Positions 1 to 11,144 are shown, numbered from the stretch's first letter. The stretch is DNA of 42,934 bases from Thelonectria olida (GCA_020736575.1 JAGPYM010000107.1:1-42934); one strand, 5' to 3'. Made by a program: numbers and translations. Notes: generated from the letters alone by a model not told the origin.

Positions 1-913
1 CTGGATGTCCGAGGCCAGGCATGATATTGCTTCCGTGCGATGCTCGAGTGCAACGCTTGCCACATCTCCTTCGTGCTGATACAAGTGAGCGGCCGACATT
101 GAGAGCATACAGTGTGATATCAAGGGATGGGTTGGCATGAAATTAGCCACGAGGGCCCGTAACGGATTGCTGGGCGAGTCGAAACCCGAGTTGATACCAC
201 AGACCCAGGAAAAGTAGTAGCTGGATAATGTGTCCGATTGGGTCTTCAATAAGACAAAACGATTGAAGACCTGATCCGAGCATTCGGGCTCATCAAGGTC
301 GTCGTTTTGCACCGCCTCCTCAACCTTGTCTCGTGAATAGGAGTTGGGTGGATCTATATTGTGGTCAGACCAAAGCATCGAGGACGCCGCACTGAAACGC
401 CCGTTTTCCTCTCTATAAGTCGGATTGTTATTTTCGGGTAGTAAATGAGAGTCTGTCGCCACACCCCACGAGTCACTGCTTGTTGCTGGTTGGGTCGTGA
501 TGGGAGGAGAAGATTGTGCGTCCGAAGCTATTGCTGCATGCAACTTTGCGGCCTCTTCCGTGAATGTTGCCCAGAAGTTCTCCAAACCCCCGCCAAATCC
601 TGTTGCTAGCCTCGGAGGGCCAACTTTCAGCTTCTCGTGCTTGTCGGACCATTTGACTGGTTTTCGGTAACCAGGACATGCCAAGCCTCCTCTGACACAG
701 GTTAAGCAGCTAGGGACCGCTTCATCACACTTCACATGCTATATTTTGTAAGCGACTTCCGGAAGCCTTCGTTCGCTGTAGCTAAACCTTACCTTTTGCT
801 TGCATCGAACACAGCCAGCTGGGCATTCGCTAGTCAGTCTCAGCTGACTGATAGGAGTGTGATTGGAACTTCTTACAGCGAGATTTGACTCTGTTTTTCG
901 GTTGAGGCGCCAT
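1..913 (-). CDS. Zn2Cys6 fungal transcription factor, partial (C-terminus beyond left edge)
   Basis: The model on the minus strand has exons 877-913, 793-818 and <1-738, with GT-AG introns of 58 and 54 nt. The spliced N-terminus begins MAPQPKNRVKSRSGCVRCKQ and gives a binuclear zinc cluster with cysteines at residues 15, 18, 25, 32, 35 and 42 (CX2CX6CX6CX2CX6C). A basic tail GYRKPVKWSDKHEKLK follows. The rest of exon 3 is open to position 1 and reads like the start of a fungal-specific regulatory domain (SYYFSWVCGINSGFDSPSNP, then a helix-rich SMSAAHLYQHEG segment). Such proteins are nuclear DNA-binding regulators. The first acceptor (after cccag) was chosen because it is the only one found that joins exon 1 to the cysteine frame. 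Its targets are unknown; the MoaF-like gene and permease next door are natural candidates. Confidence 0.85.
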
Positions 914-1325
914 CTTTGGTGGGATTATGGAATCTCAGTCCTTGCTATCGACCATGTAGAGTCCCGTCGTCCGATTGTAATGTAGATAGCTGGTCGTCGG
1001 GCGGGGAACACACTCCCGGCCTCCCTCATGATTCAATCCATTGATAAGATATCGGAAGTCCGGAACAAGTTCCGTGGATGTCATTCTTCGGCAAAAGTCG
1101 CCAAAGCAAGCTAGATTTCGCCACGCAGGAATCAGTGTCATGCTTTGGTCTGAACATGTACACTGAATTGTCGGAGGACGATAAAATTCACTGCGGCAGC
1201 CAATCGCTCGTTCTTTGTTTCATGACTTCAACACGGAGCTTGGACACAACAAACATGTGTATAATTTGCTATATTTTGAGCTACTGTCCAGTGAGTCCTC
1301 CCAAGGGTTGGCAAAAGTACAATAT
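914..1325. other. Intergenic: promoter of the left regulator and 3' flank of the MoaF-like gene
   Basis: About 410 bases separate the regulator start from the MoaF-like stop codon. Short open frames occur on both strands, but none resembles a protein family or carries convincing splice sites. I see no RNA gene or repeat here. Confidence 0.5.
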
Positions 1326-2147
1326 CTACTTGCTAAGCGGCCGAGCTAGTATCTCTGCCGCATTGGTCTCTCCGAGAATGGTTGCGTATGACCCAAAAAG
1401 CATGTGGACAGCCCGTTGCGGCTTCGGGTCCCAGCAAAAGAATCGTCCCGTAGAACGCAGAGCCTCCAGGTCGACAATCACCACAGACTCGACCGGCATG
1501 ATGGTTTCGGTCCAAAACAAGAGGTAAAGCTGATCTCGCAGCTTCATTACTCTGCACGGCTCTGCGTCAGCCAGGCCCTTTTCGATGCCGCTGAGGCAGT
1601 GCCACACAAAAGTGCCCTTGTTTAGATAGACATGCTCGTATGCATCTCGAGGCGTGTAGCGGTACAGAATATGTTTCCCAATCAACTCCTCGGTGTCCTG
1701 GTAGGAACTAACCTTGCTGCTGCCATTCATGTGGGCATTGGAGAACTTCGTCCACGTTCTTCGTTGCCCATTCTTCTCGACGAATCCAGAGAGGCCCACC
1801 ACGGCCTGACCAGTGCTAATGTCGAGAACCAAGCTGACATGTTCTTCGTACTGGGCTTTGTAGAAATCCACAAGGAACATGTCCGGCCGGACTTCAAAGG
1901 CCTTGTACTGGACATCGCCAGTCAGATCTTTTTCATGTCCTCCACCCAAGATTTTCCACGTGAGTTTCTGAGTGTCGATAAAATGATGCGAAATCCAATT
2001 GCCGTTGTCGAAGGTATGGTCGAAGGTCTTGCCGCTCAACTTGTGAGACGAGGGCATAAGGTGCTCCCCGTACCCAACTGCGAGTTCCTCCAGAGAGGGC
2101 CACGCGGAGGCGGGGACATAACCAGGAGTCTCTGTAGATGCAGACAT
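1326..2147 (-). CDS. MoaF-like (calycin-fold) protein
   Basis: Single-exon gene of 273 aa starting MSASTETPGYVPASAWPSLE. An in-frame TTG lies seven codons further upstream, but the ATG is the likely start. The protein has two successive beta-rich halves. The first (about residues 12-130) includes the segments GKTFDHTFDNGNWISHHF and QYKAFEVRPDMFLVDFYK; the second (about 155-265) includes LIGKHILYRYTPRDAYEHVY, then LRDQLYLLFWTETIMPVESV and HMLFGSYATIL. This order resembles the MoaF N- and C-terminal domains, a lipocalin-like family whose bacterial founder was linked to molybdenum enzyme or monoamine metabolism. No signal peptide is visible, so it should be cytosolic. It is divergent from an amino acid/amine-type permease, which suggests a shared small-molecule pathway. 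The family call is from remembered pattern and is moderately sure; the biochemical role is not known. Confidence 0.62.
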   Translation of the reverse strand: MSASTETPGYVPASAWPSLEELAVGYGEHLMPSSHKLSGKTFDHTFDNGNWISHHFIDTQKLTWKILGGGHEKDLTGDVQYKAFEVRPDMFLVDFYKAQYEEHVSLVLDISTGQAVVGLSGFVEKNGQRRTWTKFSNAHMNGSSKVSSYQDTEELIGKHILYRYTPRDAYEHVYLNKGTFVWHCLSGIEKGLADAEPCRVMKLRDQLYLLFWTETIMPVESVVIVDLEALRSTGRFFCWDPKPQRAVHMLFGSYATILGETNAAEILARPLSK

Positions 2148-2863
2148 TCTGAGAGAAGGGCTTCTCAATGTTGACGATAAGGGGAGCTGGGGAGGTTGTG
2201 AATGATGATTTCAGACGCTTTAGATCCTTGGTTCAGGAGAACTAATTGCTAGCACCTGACTAGAGAGAACCAGATGTAGTTGTAGCTGAGGTACATCAAA
2301 CAAAGGCCAGACTTCTGCGAGGGATGTGATTTATAGATATTCATTTCTTGGCCTTGTCTATACTTTGAGACTCAAATATGACCTCCACACCTTGTTCATG
2401 ATCCATCTTTTGCCATCAGGACAACCCTTCGGATTCCTTGGTCCAATACGGTTTAGTGCCAGCACATTCACCGTGAGATGCCTGCACGGAGTTGTTGACC
2501 TCAACAAGCTTAGCTTAACGCACTTCTTACCCTAAAAGGAGTTGGCGGTCGCCCTGACATTTTGCCACTGCGGGATTCTCAACCTGTAAAGGTTTAGCTT
2601 GATACTGGATTTGCGGAAGCGAATCAACAGGCCGGATTTAAGATTGATTCACCTTACCCTAGGATACATCTTATTTGAAATCCAGCTGAGAAGGACTCGT
2701 ATCTGAAAGAGTGCTGTGGTTGATAGGCGAGGAAGTTGACTAATAATGTCTATATAAGAGATCACATTGTCTGTCAACTCCCAGCTGTTTAGCTTCTCTG
2801 GCAAATCAAGTCATTGTCATTACATTTCATCAGTGGATCAAGCAACGACAGAAATCCTGCTCA
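2148..2863. promoter_or_regulatory. Divergent promoter of MoaF-like gene and permease
   Basis: About 715 bases without a supported gene. For the permease, a TATA-like ctatataag lies at about 2752-2760, roughly 105 bases before its ATG. GATA-type motifs are visible near the MoaF-like start (cGATAAG, 2175-2181) and at 2721-2726 (TGATAG). These would fit nitrogen (AreA-type) control, but such short motifs are frequent by chance. Confidence 0.45.
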
Positions 2864-4687
2864 ATGGATAATGCGAAGCAACACAACGCACCCAGCCAAA
2901 AGCAAGGCTTGGTCGATCCTGAGAAGTCGTCTTCTCGCCCCTCGGGGATCCTCAGTGATGATCTACGCCTTGCTCAGCTCGGCCATCAGCAGGAACTAAA
3001 CAGATCATTTTCGCTGCCAGCTCTCGGGGCCTTATGTCTCTGCCTGATGGCAACATGGGAGGCCCTATCAACAGTTATTGCTACTGCTCTGATAAGCGGT
3101 GGGCCACCATGCTTGTTTTACAACTAGTATGGGTTTCTCGCGGATTGACCTTTCTCGTCATCGGACATCTAACCTGCTGTATAGCGTTCTGTCGTTTTTC
3201 TGCACAGTTTGTATTGTCGTCTCGTTGGGCGAAATTGCGTCCATCTACCCAACTGCTGGCGGTACGGCCTTACCTTTCAAGATGATAGTCCACTATACAT
3301 AAAGCTAACTCTTGTGCTTTAGGTCAATATCACTGGGTGGCAGCTCTATCCCCTGCCTCTATGAGATCGGCTGCCTCATGGGCAACTGGCTGGATTTCCC
3401 TTGGCGGGCAAATCATCCTCACTGCCTCCTCTGCTTTTGCCGCAGGGTTACAAGCCCAGGCTCTTATCGTTCTTAACGACAACTCTTACGTTAGAACACG
3501 CTGGCAGGGCATGCTGTTCTACTGGGCCGTCCTCGTATGTGCGGGAGTTATTAACATTTGGGGCATGAAGGTAATGCCGCGTCTGAATTTACTCTCAGGT
3601 TAGTACACCACAGACCTGTCGTGACAACCAAACGCTGACGTGACCATATTAGGAATCATTCATATTGTTGCGTTTGTTGCGATCCTCATCACGCTTGGAG
3701 TTATGGCTCCAAAGAATACCTCGTCTTTTGTCTTTACTGAATTTGTAAACAGCAGTGGCTGGAAGAGTGATGGTATCTCCTGGCTTGTTGGAATGCAGAG
3801 TGCCGTGTATCCATTTCTAGGGTACGCCTTCATTACCAAGAGTCTAAGCTATGTGCTCAAGCTGATTGGAAAACAGGTACGATGCAGCTTGTCACCTCGC
3901 AGAGGAGCTGCCACATGCGAGCCGAAATGTTCCCCTAGCTATGGTCGGCAGTGTCGTTCTGAACGGCATCATCGGCTTTGCGTATTGCATCATATTGCTC
4001 TATTCCGCCGGCTCCTTAGATGCCTTATTGCAAACGCCCACTGGGTATCCCTTCATGCAGATTTTCCTCGATGCAACTGAATCTCGAGCGGGAGCAATGA
4101 TTATGTCGCTCATGCCCGTTCTTATCGCTTTTGCCGCGACCATTGCCGGAACTGCATCAACTTCGCGCACGCTTTGGGCGTTTGCCCGTGACAAGGCCAT
4201 ACCATTTCATAGGCACATCAGCTCGGTGAACACCAGTCTTCAGGTCCCTATCATTGCAGTGATAGCGGTCATTACTCTTCAGCTACTCCTTGGCCTTATC
4301 TATATTGGCAACGCTACTGCATTCAATGCTATCCTCTCCATGGCAATTATCGGTTTATATCTATCTTATCTTTTGCCTATTGTTTGTATGTTCTTTGGGC
4401 GTAAGACCCTGGCAAAGGACAAGTTTGGACCATTCGCATTGCCTGGCATCGTTGGCAATTCTGTCAATGTTATTAGCATGATATGGATACTTGTTACTAT
4501 CATCTTTAGCACGTTCCCGATATCTATGCCAGTAACACCGGAGAACATGAACTACTCTATTGTTATCTTAGCTGGCTGGGGCGCCTGTGGGATGGCCTAC
4601 TATTACCAGATCGGGAAGCGTACATATCAGGTTCCCTTGACTGATATTGCGGTTATTGATTCATGTATTAAGAAGGCACAGAAGTAA
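2864..4687 (+). CDS. APC-superfamily amino acid/GABA/choline permease
   Basis: Five exons (2864-3126, 3185-3261, 3323-3598, 3653-3821, 3877-4687), all GT-AG, give 531 aa, the usual length for this family. The N-terminal cytosolic tail (about 45 residues) is followed by some 11-12 hydrophobic segments. Family landmarks are the first membrane segment with ATALISGGPPCLFYNY, then SLGEIASIYPTAGGQYHWVA, the loop YDAACHLAEELPHASRNVP, and TASTSRTLWAFARDKAIPFH. These are typical of fungal Uga4/Hnm1-like transporters in the plasma or vacuolar membrane that import GABA, choline or other amino compounds by proton symport. All four introns are 53-61 nt. It is transcribed away from the MoaF-like gene. The exact substrate cannot be read from sequence. 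Confidence 0.9.
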
Positions 4688-4805
4688 ATAATAATCACGC
4701 TATGACTAGAAACTAGACTGGACCTTAGTATAATAAAAAGTAACAATATTTATTGTATTTAAATACTGTTTGTTTGGGTCCTATAGTCTATTCTATTAAT
4801 ATATG

Positions 4806-4992
4806 ATTGTTAAAAAAGCTGATAATCTAGGCACACAATAGAGGTCGATACAGTCCAAACCCTAGCCTTGCATCTATTATAATAAGCTTGTTAATAGGGT
4901 TCACAGTTGGTCTCAAGGTGAAAGGCCCTGCCGAGTAAGCCTTACTTAAGGAACCTTATTCCGGGCCTCCAATATAAAAGCACCTCTCTATC
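4806..4992 (-). repeat. Short dispersed repeat family A, lightly mutated copy
   Basis: Read on the minus strand the unit starts near gcttttatattggaggcccg, contains ggaataaggttccttaag and ends in a short A-rich/TAA-like tail. It is the least mutated copy seen and keeps several CpG, CpA and TpG sites. Compared with the copy at 5152-5350, most differences are transitions (for example cacaca against tatata). It lies at the edge of the AT block. Confidence 0.75.
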
Positions 4993-5151
4993 CGACCCTG
5001 GTCCGCATATGGAGCGGTATAAACTAGCAGGCCACTAAGAGACGAGAGGCAGTTAGATAGTATACATACAGTGGGGTTCTAAAAGTCTATTAAAAGGGGG
5101 GCGCGTCGTATAACCTTCCCAATTCTAACGCAACACCCCTTTTTTTTTAAT

Positions 5152-5350
5152 ATACTATTATTATTATTAAAAAAGCTAATAATCTAGGTATATAATAGAG
5201 GTTAATATAGGCTAAACCCTAGCCTTATATTTATTATAATAAGCTTTTTTAAAAGGCTTATAGTTAGTTTTAAAGTGAAAGTCCCTATTAAGTAAACCTT
5301 ACTTAAAGAACCTTATTTCGGGCCTCTAATATAAAAGCACCTATTCTCTC
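5152..5350 (-). repeat. Family A repeat copy with (TAA)n tail
   Basis: Begins on the plus strand with a (TTA)n run followed by aaaaaagctaataatctagg, and ends at ctctaatataaaagcacct. On the minus strand this is a unit ending in a (TAA)n tail. Other copies or parts lie at about 8040-8110, 8325-8515 (+), 8995-9190 (+), 12760-12880 (+), 13615-13738 (+), 13790-13995 (-) and 36000-36195 (-). Confidence 0.75.
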
Positions 5351-5789
5351 TATTTAACCCTAAAAGTTTTTCCCTTATGAATAATATAAAATAGGGCCAG
5401 CTATAGAAAGAAATATAAAGTATTATAAATAATAAATATATTATTTAAAATTAAAGCCCTTATAATTTTTTATTAAAATTAAATTAGTTATTTAATTAAT
5501 TATTAAATAAATATATAATTTTTAATTAATTAGTTTTAAATTTTTTAATTTAATTAACAAAGTTAATAATTAAAAAAGTCTAGTTATATAAGTAAATTAA
5601 TTTAATAGTAAATTATTTAATTAAACTAATTTAATTATTAGTTTAATTACTAAAGTAAATTAATTTAAACTAATTAAAAAAGTTTTAACTTTTTTAATTA
5701 AATATTATTTAATTACTAACTTATATTATTAGTTAGTAATTATAATTATAATTCTAATTATATATAATTACTTTTCTTTCTAATTAGTA

Positions 5790-7870
5790 ATTTTTAATAT
5801 TATATTAACGCTTTTATATATTTTTCTACTTTATTATCTTACTTATTTCTATTAGCTTAATTGCCTTTAGACCCACTTAATCTATTTTTAAACTTCCTTT
5901 TTTGCCTAACCCTTTTAGCCCTCCCCCCCACTTTTTAACCCTTATATTCACTCGCCCATTTAACCCACTTTTTATTTTTAAATTTTTCCTCCCCTTTTAG
6001 GCAATCATTTAAATTATTACTACTGCATATAATAGCTCTTAGAGCTACAGCTTTAAATTATACCTTTATATTTTTTTAAAAAATAATTAGTTATTTTACT
6101 TAAGCCTATTATTTTTTACCTAGTTTAAAAGGCATTAAATTAGCTAACTTTCCTATTAAAAAATTTAAAATTATCTTTTTATATATTTAGTCTTTTAATT
6201 AGAATATAGTAGCTTAAAAGAACTAAATTAATCCTTTATATTACTTTTAATAGTATATTTATATTAGCTAATATAAGAATATTAAGGAGTTATAATTACT
6301 TAAAATGCTTTTTAAAATTTCTAATTAAATAAATATATTTAAGGAAATCTATATAACCTAATAGATATTAAGCTATTATATTAATACTATCTTTTAAAAT
6401 TATAGTTTATTTAATTAGTAGGAAGTTAATTATATTAGGTTATATATTATATAATTAGTTAAATTATATAAACTAGGGTTTAAGAGAATAGTGCTTTTAT
6501 ATTAGAGGCTTAGAATATAGTTCTTTAAATAAGGGTTATTTAATAAGGATTTTTATTTAAAGGCTAATTATAAACCTTATAAAAAAGCTTATTATAATAA
6601 ATATAAGGCTGGGTTTTATTTATATTAACTTTTATTATATATTAATACTAGGCTTATTTTAATAAATAATATAATTACTTTTAAAATTATAATTTTAAAT
6701 TATATTTTTATTTTTTTTAACAAATAATTAAATTAATTTACTTATTTTTTTAATAAGGTTTAAAATTATTTTTTATATATATTTAAATTTCTATTTAAAA
6801 GATAATAATATAAAAGAATTAAATTAATTTTTTATATTGTTTTTAAGAGTATATAAACAGTAATTAATATAAAAATATTAAAAAAATATAATTATATAAA
6901 ATACTTTTTTACTTTTTAATTAAATAAATATATTTAAAAAAAGTTTATATAATTTACTAGATATTAAATTTCTATTATTTATTAAAATAAGCTTAATATT
7001 TATATATAATAAAAGTTAATATAAGTAAAACCCAGCCTTATACTTATTATAATATGCTTTTTATAAGATTTATAATTAGCTTTTAAATAAAAGTTCTTAT
7101 TAAATAAACCTTATTTAAAAAACCTTATTTTAAGCTTTTAATATAAAAGTACTATTCTTTTAAACTTTAATATATATAATTTAACTAATTATATAATATA
7201 TAACTTAATATAATAAACTTTCTACTAATTAAATAAATTATAATTTAAAAAGATAATATTAATATAATAGCTTAATATTTATTAAATTATATAAATTTCC
7301 ATAAATATATTTATCTAATTAAAAAGTTTAAAAAGCATTTTAAATAGTTATAACTCCTTAATATCCCTATATTAACTAATATAAATATACTACTAAAAGT
7401 AATATAAAAAATTAACCTAGGCTTTTAAAACTATTATATTCTAATTAAAAGACTAAATATATAAAAAGATAATTTTAAATTCTTTTATAAGGAAATTAGC
7501 TAATTTAATTATTTTTTAAATTAAATAAGAAATAATAAGTTTAATTAAAATAGCTAATTATTTTTTAAAAAATTATAAAAGTATAATTTAAAATTATAAC
7601 TTTAAGAGTTATTATATATAATAGTAATAATTTAAATAGTTACTTAAAAGGAAAGGAAAAATTGAAAATAAAAAGTAAGTTAAATAGGTAAGTGGATATA
7701 AGGGTTAAAAAGTGGGGGGGGCTAAAAGGGTTAAATAAATAAGGAAGTTTAAAAATAGGTTAAGTAGGTTTAAAAGTAATTAAGCTAATAGAAATAAGTA
7801 AGGTAATTAAGTAGAAAAATATATAAAAGAGTTAATATAATAATAAAAATTACTAATTATAAAAATTAAA
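5790..7870. repeat. Tail-to-tail inverted pair of long family A copies
   Basis: Positions about 5790-6680 (+) and 6970-7870 (-) are inverted copies of one another around a roughly 300-base centre. Landmarks: the C-run ccctcccccccc near 5928 answers the G-run near 7715, and the segment around 6006-6080 answers 7560-7640. Each arm is about 0.9 kb and seems to be the fullest form of family A: a pyrimidine-rich 5' body plus the roughly 190-base 3' end seen in the short copies. Further body copies lie at about 12880-13610 and 36200-36905 (both -), and parts at 8140-8320 and 8510-8995 (+). Confidence 0.65.
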
Positions 7871-9333
7871 TTATTATATTAATATTATGTTTTTAAATTA
7901 TAATATATTTAATTAATAAAAGGTTAATTATAATAAATTATATAAATTAAAATTAAAAAAGGTAATACCTTTATATTAAATATTTAAAATAAGGTTTTTT
8001 TAAATAAAATTAACATAATAAAAATCTATATTTAAAAATAAATTATTATTATTATTAAAAAAGTTAAAATATTAAATATATAATAAAAGTTAATATAAAT
8101 TAAACTTTAATTATATATTTATTATAATTTGAATAATTAGTAGTTTTTATTATTTTATAAACTTTTTAATATATTTTACTATTTAATTAAATTACTCTAT
8201 TTTTATTAATTTAAATACTTTTAAACTTATTTTAATTCTTTTATATTTTTCTTTTTTATTTAATCTTTATAGCTCTTTTTAGCTTTTTTACTTTTTTAAT
8301 TTTTTATTTATTTAACTTGTGCTTTTATATTAAAAACTTAAAATAAGGTTTTTTAAGTAAGGTTTATTTAATAAGGACTTTTATATTAAAATAATTGTAA
8401 GCCCTATTAAAAAGCTTATTATATTTAATATAAAGCTAGGGTTTAACTTGTATTAGCCTTTATTATATGCTTAAATTATTAGCTTTTTTAATAATAATAT
8501 TTATTTAACTTACTTATTATTTTTAAATTTCCTTTTATAACTTTTTAAATTGCTATTTAAATTATTACTATTATATATAATAGCTTTTAAAATTATAGCT
8601 TTTAAGTATTTAATTAAACTATTTTAATAAATTACTTATTATTATTATTAATATAGTTTTTTCTTTCCTTTTTAAAAGGTTATATATAATTTTTAACTTA
8701 CTATTTAAAAAGGTTATAATAGTATTAATATATATTAAGTTTTTTAATTAGAATTTTATAACTTAAAATAAGTAAATTTATCTTTTAATTAATATTATAT
8801 AACTTTTTTAAATAATTATTATATGCTTTTATTAGTTTATTAGATTTAAATAAATCTATATATTTTTATATATACTAAGTAATTATGTAACTTTTATTAT
8901 TTAATTAAATTATATTATATTAAATTAATATAAAGTTAAATATTTTACTTATTATATATTATATTATTAGTTAAATCTATAAATTAAAATTAAATAGAAA
9001 GAATAAATACTTTTATTTTAAAAGCTTAAAATAAGGCTTTTTTAATAAAGTTTATTTTATAAGTACTTTTGTTTTAAAACTAATTATAAGCTCTATTAAA
9101 AAGCTTATTATTATAAATATAAAGCTAGGGTTTAGCTTATATTAATTTTTATTATATATTTAAATTATTAGCTATTTTAATAATAATAGTTATATTAATT
9201 AATTATTCTAATAATACTTATAAAGCCTATTTTTAAATTAGTTAAAACTTAATATTTAATTTCCTTTTATAGTTTTATATATTTATTTAAAGTTCTAATA
9301 TTATTATAAATAGAGTATTTATTTTAAAAGCTA

Positions 9334-9382
9334 ACGTACATGATAAGCGAGTCGGAAATACAAGCGAGTCGGAAAAAAATCC
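9334..9382 (+). repeat. Left terminal inverted repeat of the Fot-type element
   Basis: Starts acgtacatgataagcgagtc and is a perfect reverse complement of 11145-11193. It contains a 14-base direct repeat, aagcgagtcggaaa, at 9344-9357 and 9362-9375 (18-base period), which looks like two transposase binding sites. Confidence 0.95.
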
Positions 9383-9431
9383 CCCAACCACCTTCATTTT
9401 CCTTTAATCAATTATTTCTCAACCACCAAGT

Positions 9432-11087
9432 ATGCCACAGTTAAGCAAAGAGAAAAATATTATCCTCGCCCTTCAGGCTCTTCGAAACGACCCAAAATTA
9501 CGCATCTATCCCGCTGCAAGGATATATAAAGTCCCGCCTAGCACCCTCTATGATCGATATTATGGCAAACCTTCTCGAGGCGATATTATCCCGAATTCAC
9601 GCAAACTATCCGATCTAGAGGAACAGATCATTATTGAATATATTATCGACCTAGACTCTCGAGGGTTTCCCCCTCGGCTTCGTGGTGTGGAAGAAATGGC
9701 CAACCGACTGCTCGCCGACCGCGACGCGTCACCCGTCGGCAAGCGCTGGGCTTCCAACTTCGTCAGGCGACAACCAGACCTAAAGACGCGTTTTAATCGT
9801 AGATACGATTATCAGAGGGCTAAATGCGAAGATCCGGCCATTATTCGCCATTGGTTCAGGCTCGTGGAGAACACAATCGCGAAATACGGTATCAACCTAG
9901 CTGACATCTACAACTTTGACGAGACTGGCTTTATGATGGGCATCATTGCAAGCGGAATGGTTGTCACGGGCGCAGAAAGACGTGGAAAGGCGAAATCAGT
10001 GCAGCCTGGAAACCGGGAATGGGTTACGGCCATTCAGGCGATCAATGCCGAAGGCTGGGTGATCGCGCCGTTCATCGTGGTTGCGGGCCAATATCACCTC
10101 GCTAATTGGTACCAAGAAAGCAACCTCCCGGACGATTGGGCTATTGCGACGACTCATAATGGCTGGACCGACAATGATACAGGTCTTGAGTGGCTCAAAC
10201 ACTTCGATCAACACACCAAGGCCCGATCAACCGGTCGCTATCGTCTTCTGATCCTCGATGGGCATGACAGCCACCACTCGGTCGACTTTGAGAAATATTG
10301 CGAAGGCAACCACATCATCACGCTGTGTATGCCGGCTCATTCGTCTCATCTACTCCAGCCTCTTGACGTCGGGTGCTTTGGTCCGCTCAAAAAGGCATAT
10401 GGTCGAGAAATCGAGCATCTGATCAGGTGCTCGATAACCCATGTTTCCAAGACCGACTTCTTCCCGGCCTTTTGTGCCGCCCACGAAGCCGCGATGACAA
10501 GGAGTAATATTGAGGGAGGTTTTCGAGGGGCGGGACTTGTTCCCTTGAACCCAGAAAATGTCATATCGAAGCTTGACGTGCAGCTACGGACTCCAACACC
10601 GATTAGAGAGGAGGTCGGCCTCCCCGACCCTTGGGTTTCTAAGACACCAAAGACAGTGCTTGAGGCTAGCTCACAGTCTGAATACCTCGAAAGACGAATC
10701 AAAAGGCATCAGAGTAGCTCACCTGCGTCTATTCTTGAGGCCCTGAAGTCATTGACTAAGGGAACAAAGGCAATAATGCATAAGATGAGCTTATTAGAGT
10801 CTGAGGTCCAGGACCTTCGACAGTCAAATGAGACCCTTAGCAAGCGGCGCAGAGCGAAAAGAACCCGGCTGCGAAATGGAGGGAAGATGACTGTAGGTGA
10901 GGGGAAGGATGAGATTAATCAGAAAGACGTTGATGCGCAGGTGAGGGCGGAATTATCGAGAAGTGGTGATCGGGGAAGGTCGGGGGCGGCGAGGGAAAGG
11001 CGGTGTGGAATATGTAGTAAGGCTGGTCATAACTCAAGAACATGTCAGATTGTTGTTGAAATATCTGGAGAAGAGAATAGCGATTAG
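9432..11087 (+). CDS. Fot1/Pogo-type DDD transposase with C-terminal zinc knuckle
   Basis: Single-exon, 551 aa. Domains in order: an N-terminal psq-like helix-turn-helix (about 5-48), a CENP-B/Tc5-type DNA-binding helix-turn-helix (about 60-130), and a DDE_1 catalytic core. The acidic residues are D163 (IYNFDETGF), D276 (LLILDGHDSH) and D312 (LLQPLDVGCFGPLK); the second and third are separated by 35 residues, giving DD35D as in Fot1. A basic, coiled-coil-prone region (about 430-480) is followed by a CCHC zinc knuckle CX2CX4HX4C (C525, C528, H533, C538). The enzyme would act in the nucleus on its own terminal repeats. The ATG lies 98 bases after the element's left end, and nothing visible is broken, so the element may be active. 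Confidence 0.96.
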   Translation: MPQLSKEKNIILALQALRNDPKLRIYPAARIYKVPPSTLYDRYYGKPSRGDIIPNSRKLSDLEEQIIIEYIIDLDSRGFPPRLRGVEEMANRLLADRDASPVGKRWASNFVRRQPDLKTRFNRRYDYQRAKCEDPAIIRHWFRLVENTIAKYGINLADIYNFDETGFMMGIIASGMVVTGAERRGKAKSVQPGNREWVTAIQAINAEGWVIAPFIVVAGQYHLANWYQESNLPDDWAIATTHNGWTDNDTGLEWLKHFDQHTKARSTGRYRLLILDGHDSHHSVDFEKYCEGNHIITLCMPAHSSHLLQPLDVGCFGPLKKAYGREIEHLIRCSITHVSKTDFFPAFCAAHEAAMTRSNIEGGFRGAGLVPLNPENVISKLDVQLRTPTPIREEVGLPDPWVSKTPKTVLEASSQSEYLERRIKRHQSSSPASILEALKSLTKGTKAIMHKMSLLESEVQDLRQSNETLSKRRRAKRTRLRNGGKMTVGEGKDEINQKDVDAQVRAELSRSGDRGRSGAARERRCGICSKAGHNSRTCQIVVEISGEENSD

Positions 11088-11144
11088 TTTCAATTGATTT
11101 AAGGCTTTATTTTGATTTTATCTAGAATTCTATCTGGAGGGTGA

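Larger units (their letters stand above)
4690..9333. repeat. AT-rich, RIP-degraded repeat block, left part
   Basis: From just after the permease stop the sequence turns extremely AT-rich and stays so to the transposon at 9334. No reading frame of gene size survives on either strand. CpA/TpG dinucleotides are scarce and TpA is abundant. Aligned repeat copies in the block differ mostly by C-to-T and G-to-A transitions, the mark of RIP. Most of the block is copies and fragments of one short repeat family (listed separately). The first copy, 4806-4992, is only lightly mutated. Confidence 0.88.

Noticed and set aside
4806..5350. LTRs of a retrotransposon
   Set aside because: The tandem-looking copies with a TATA-like tataaaag suggested LTRs, but copies occur in both orientations with TAA-repeat tails and no paired internal region, so a tailed dispersed repeat fits better.
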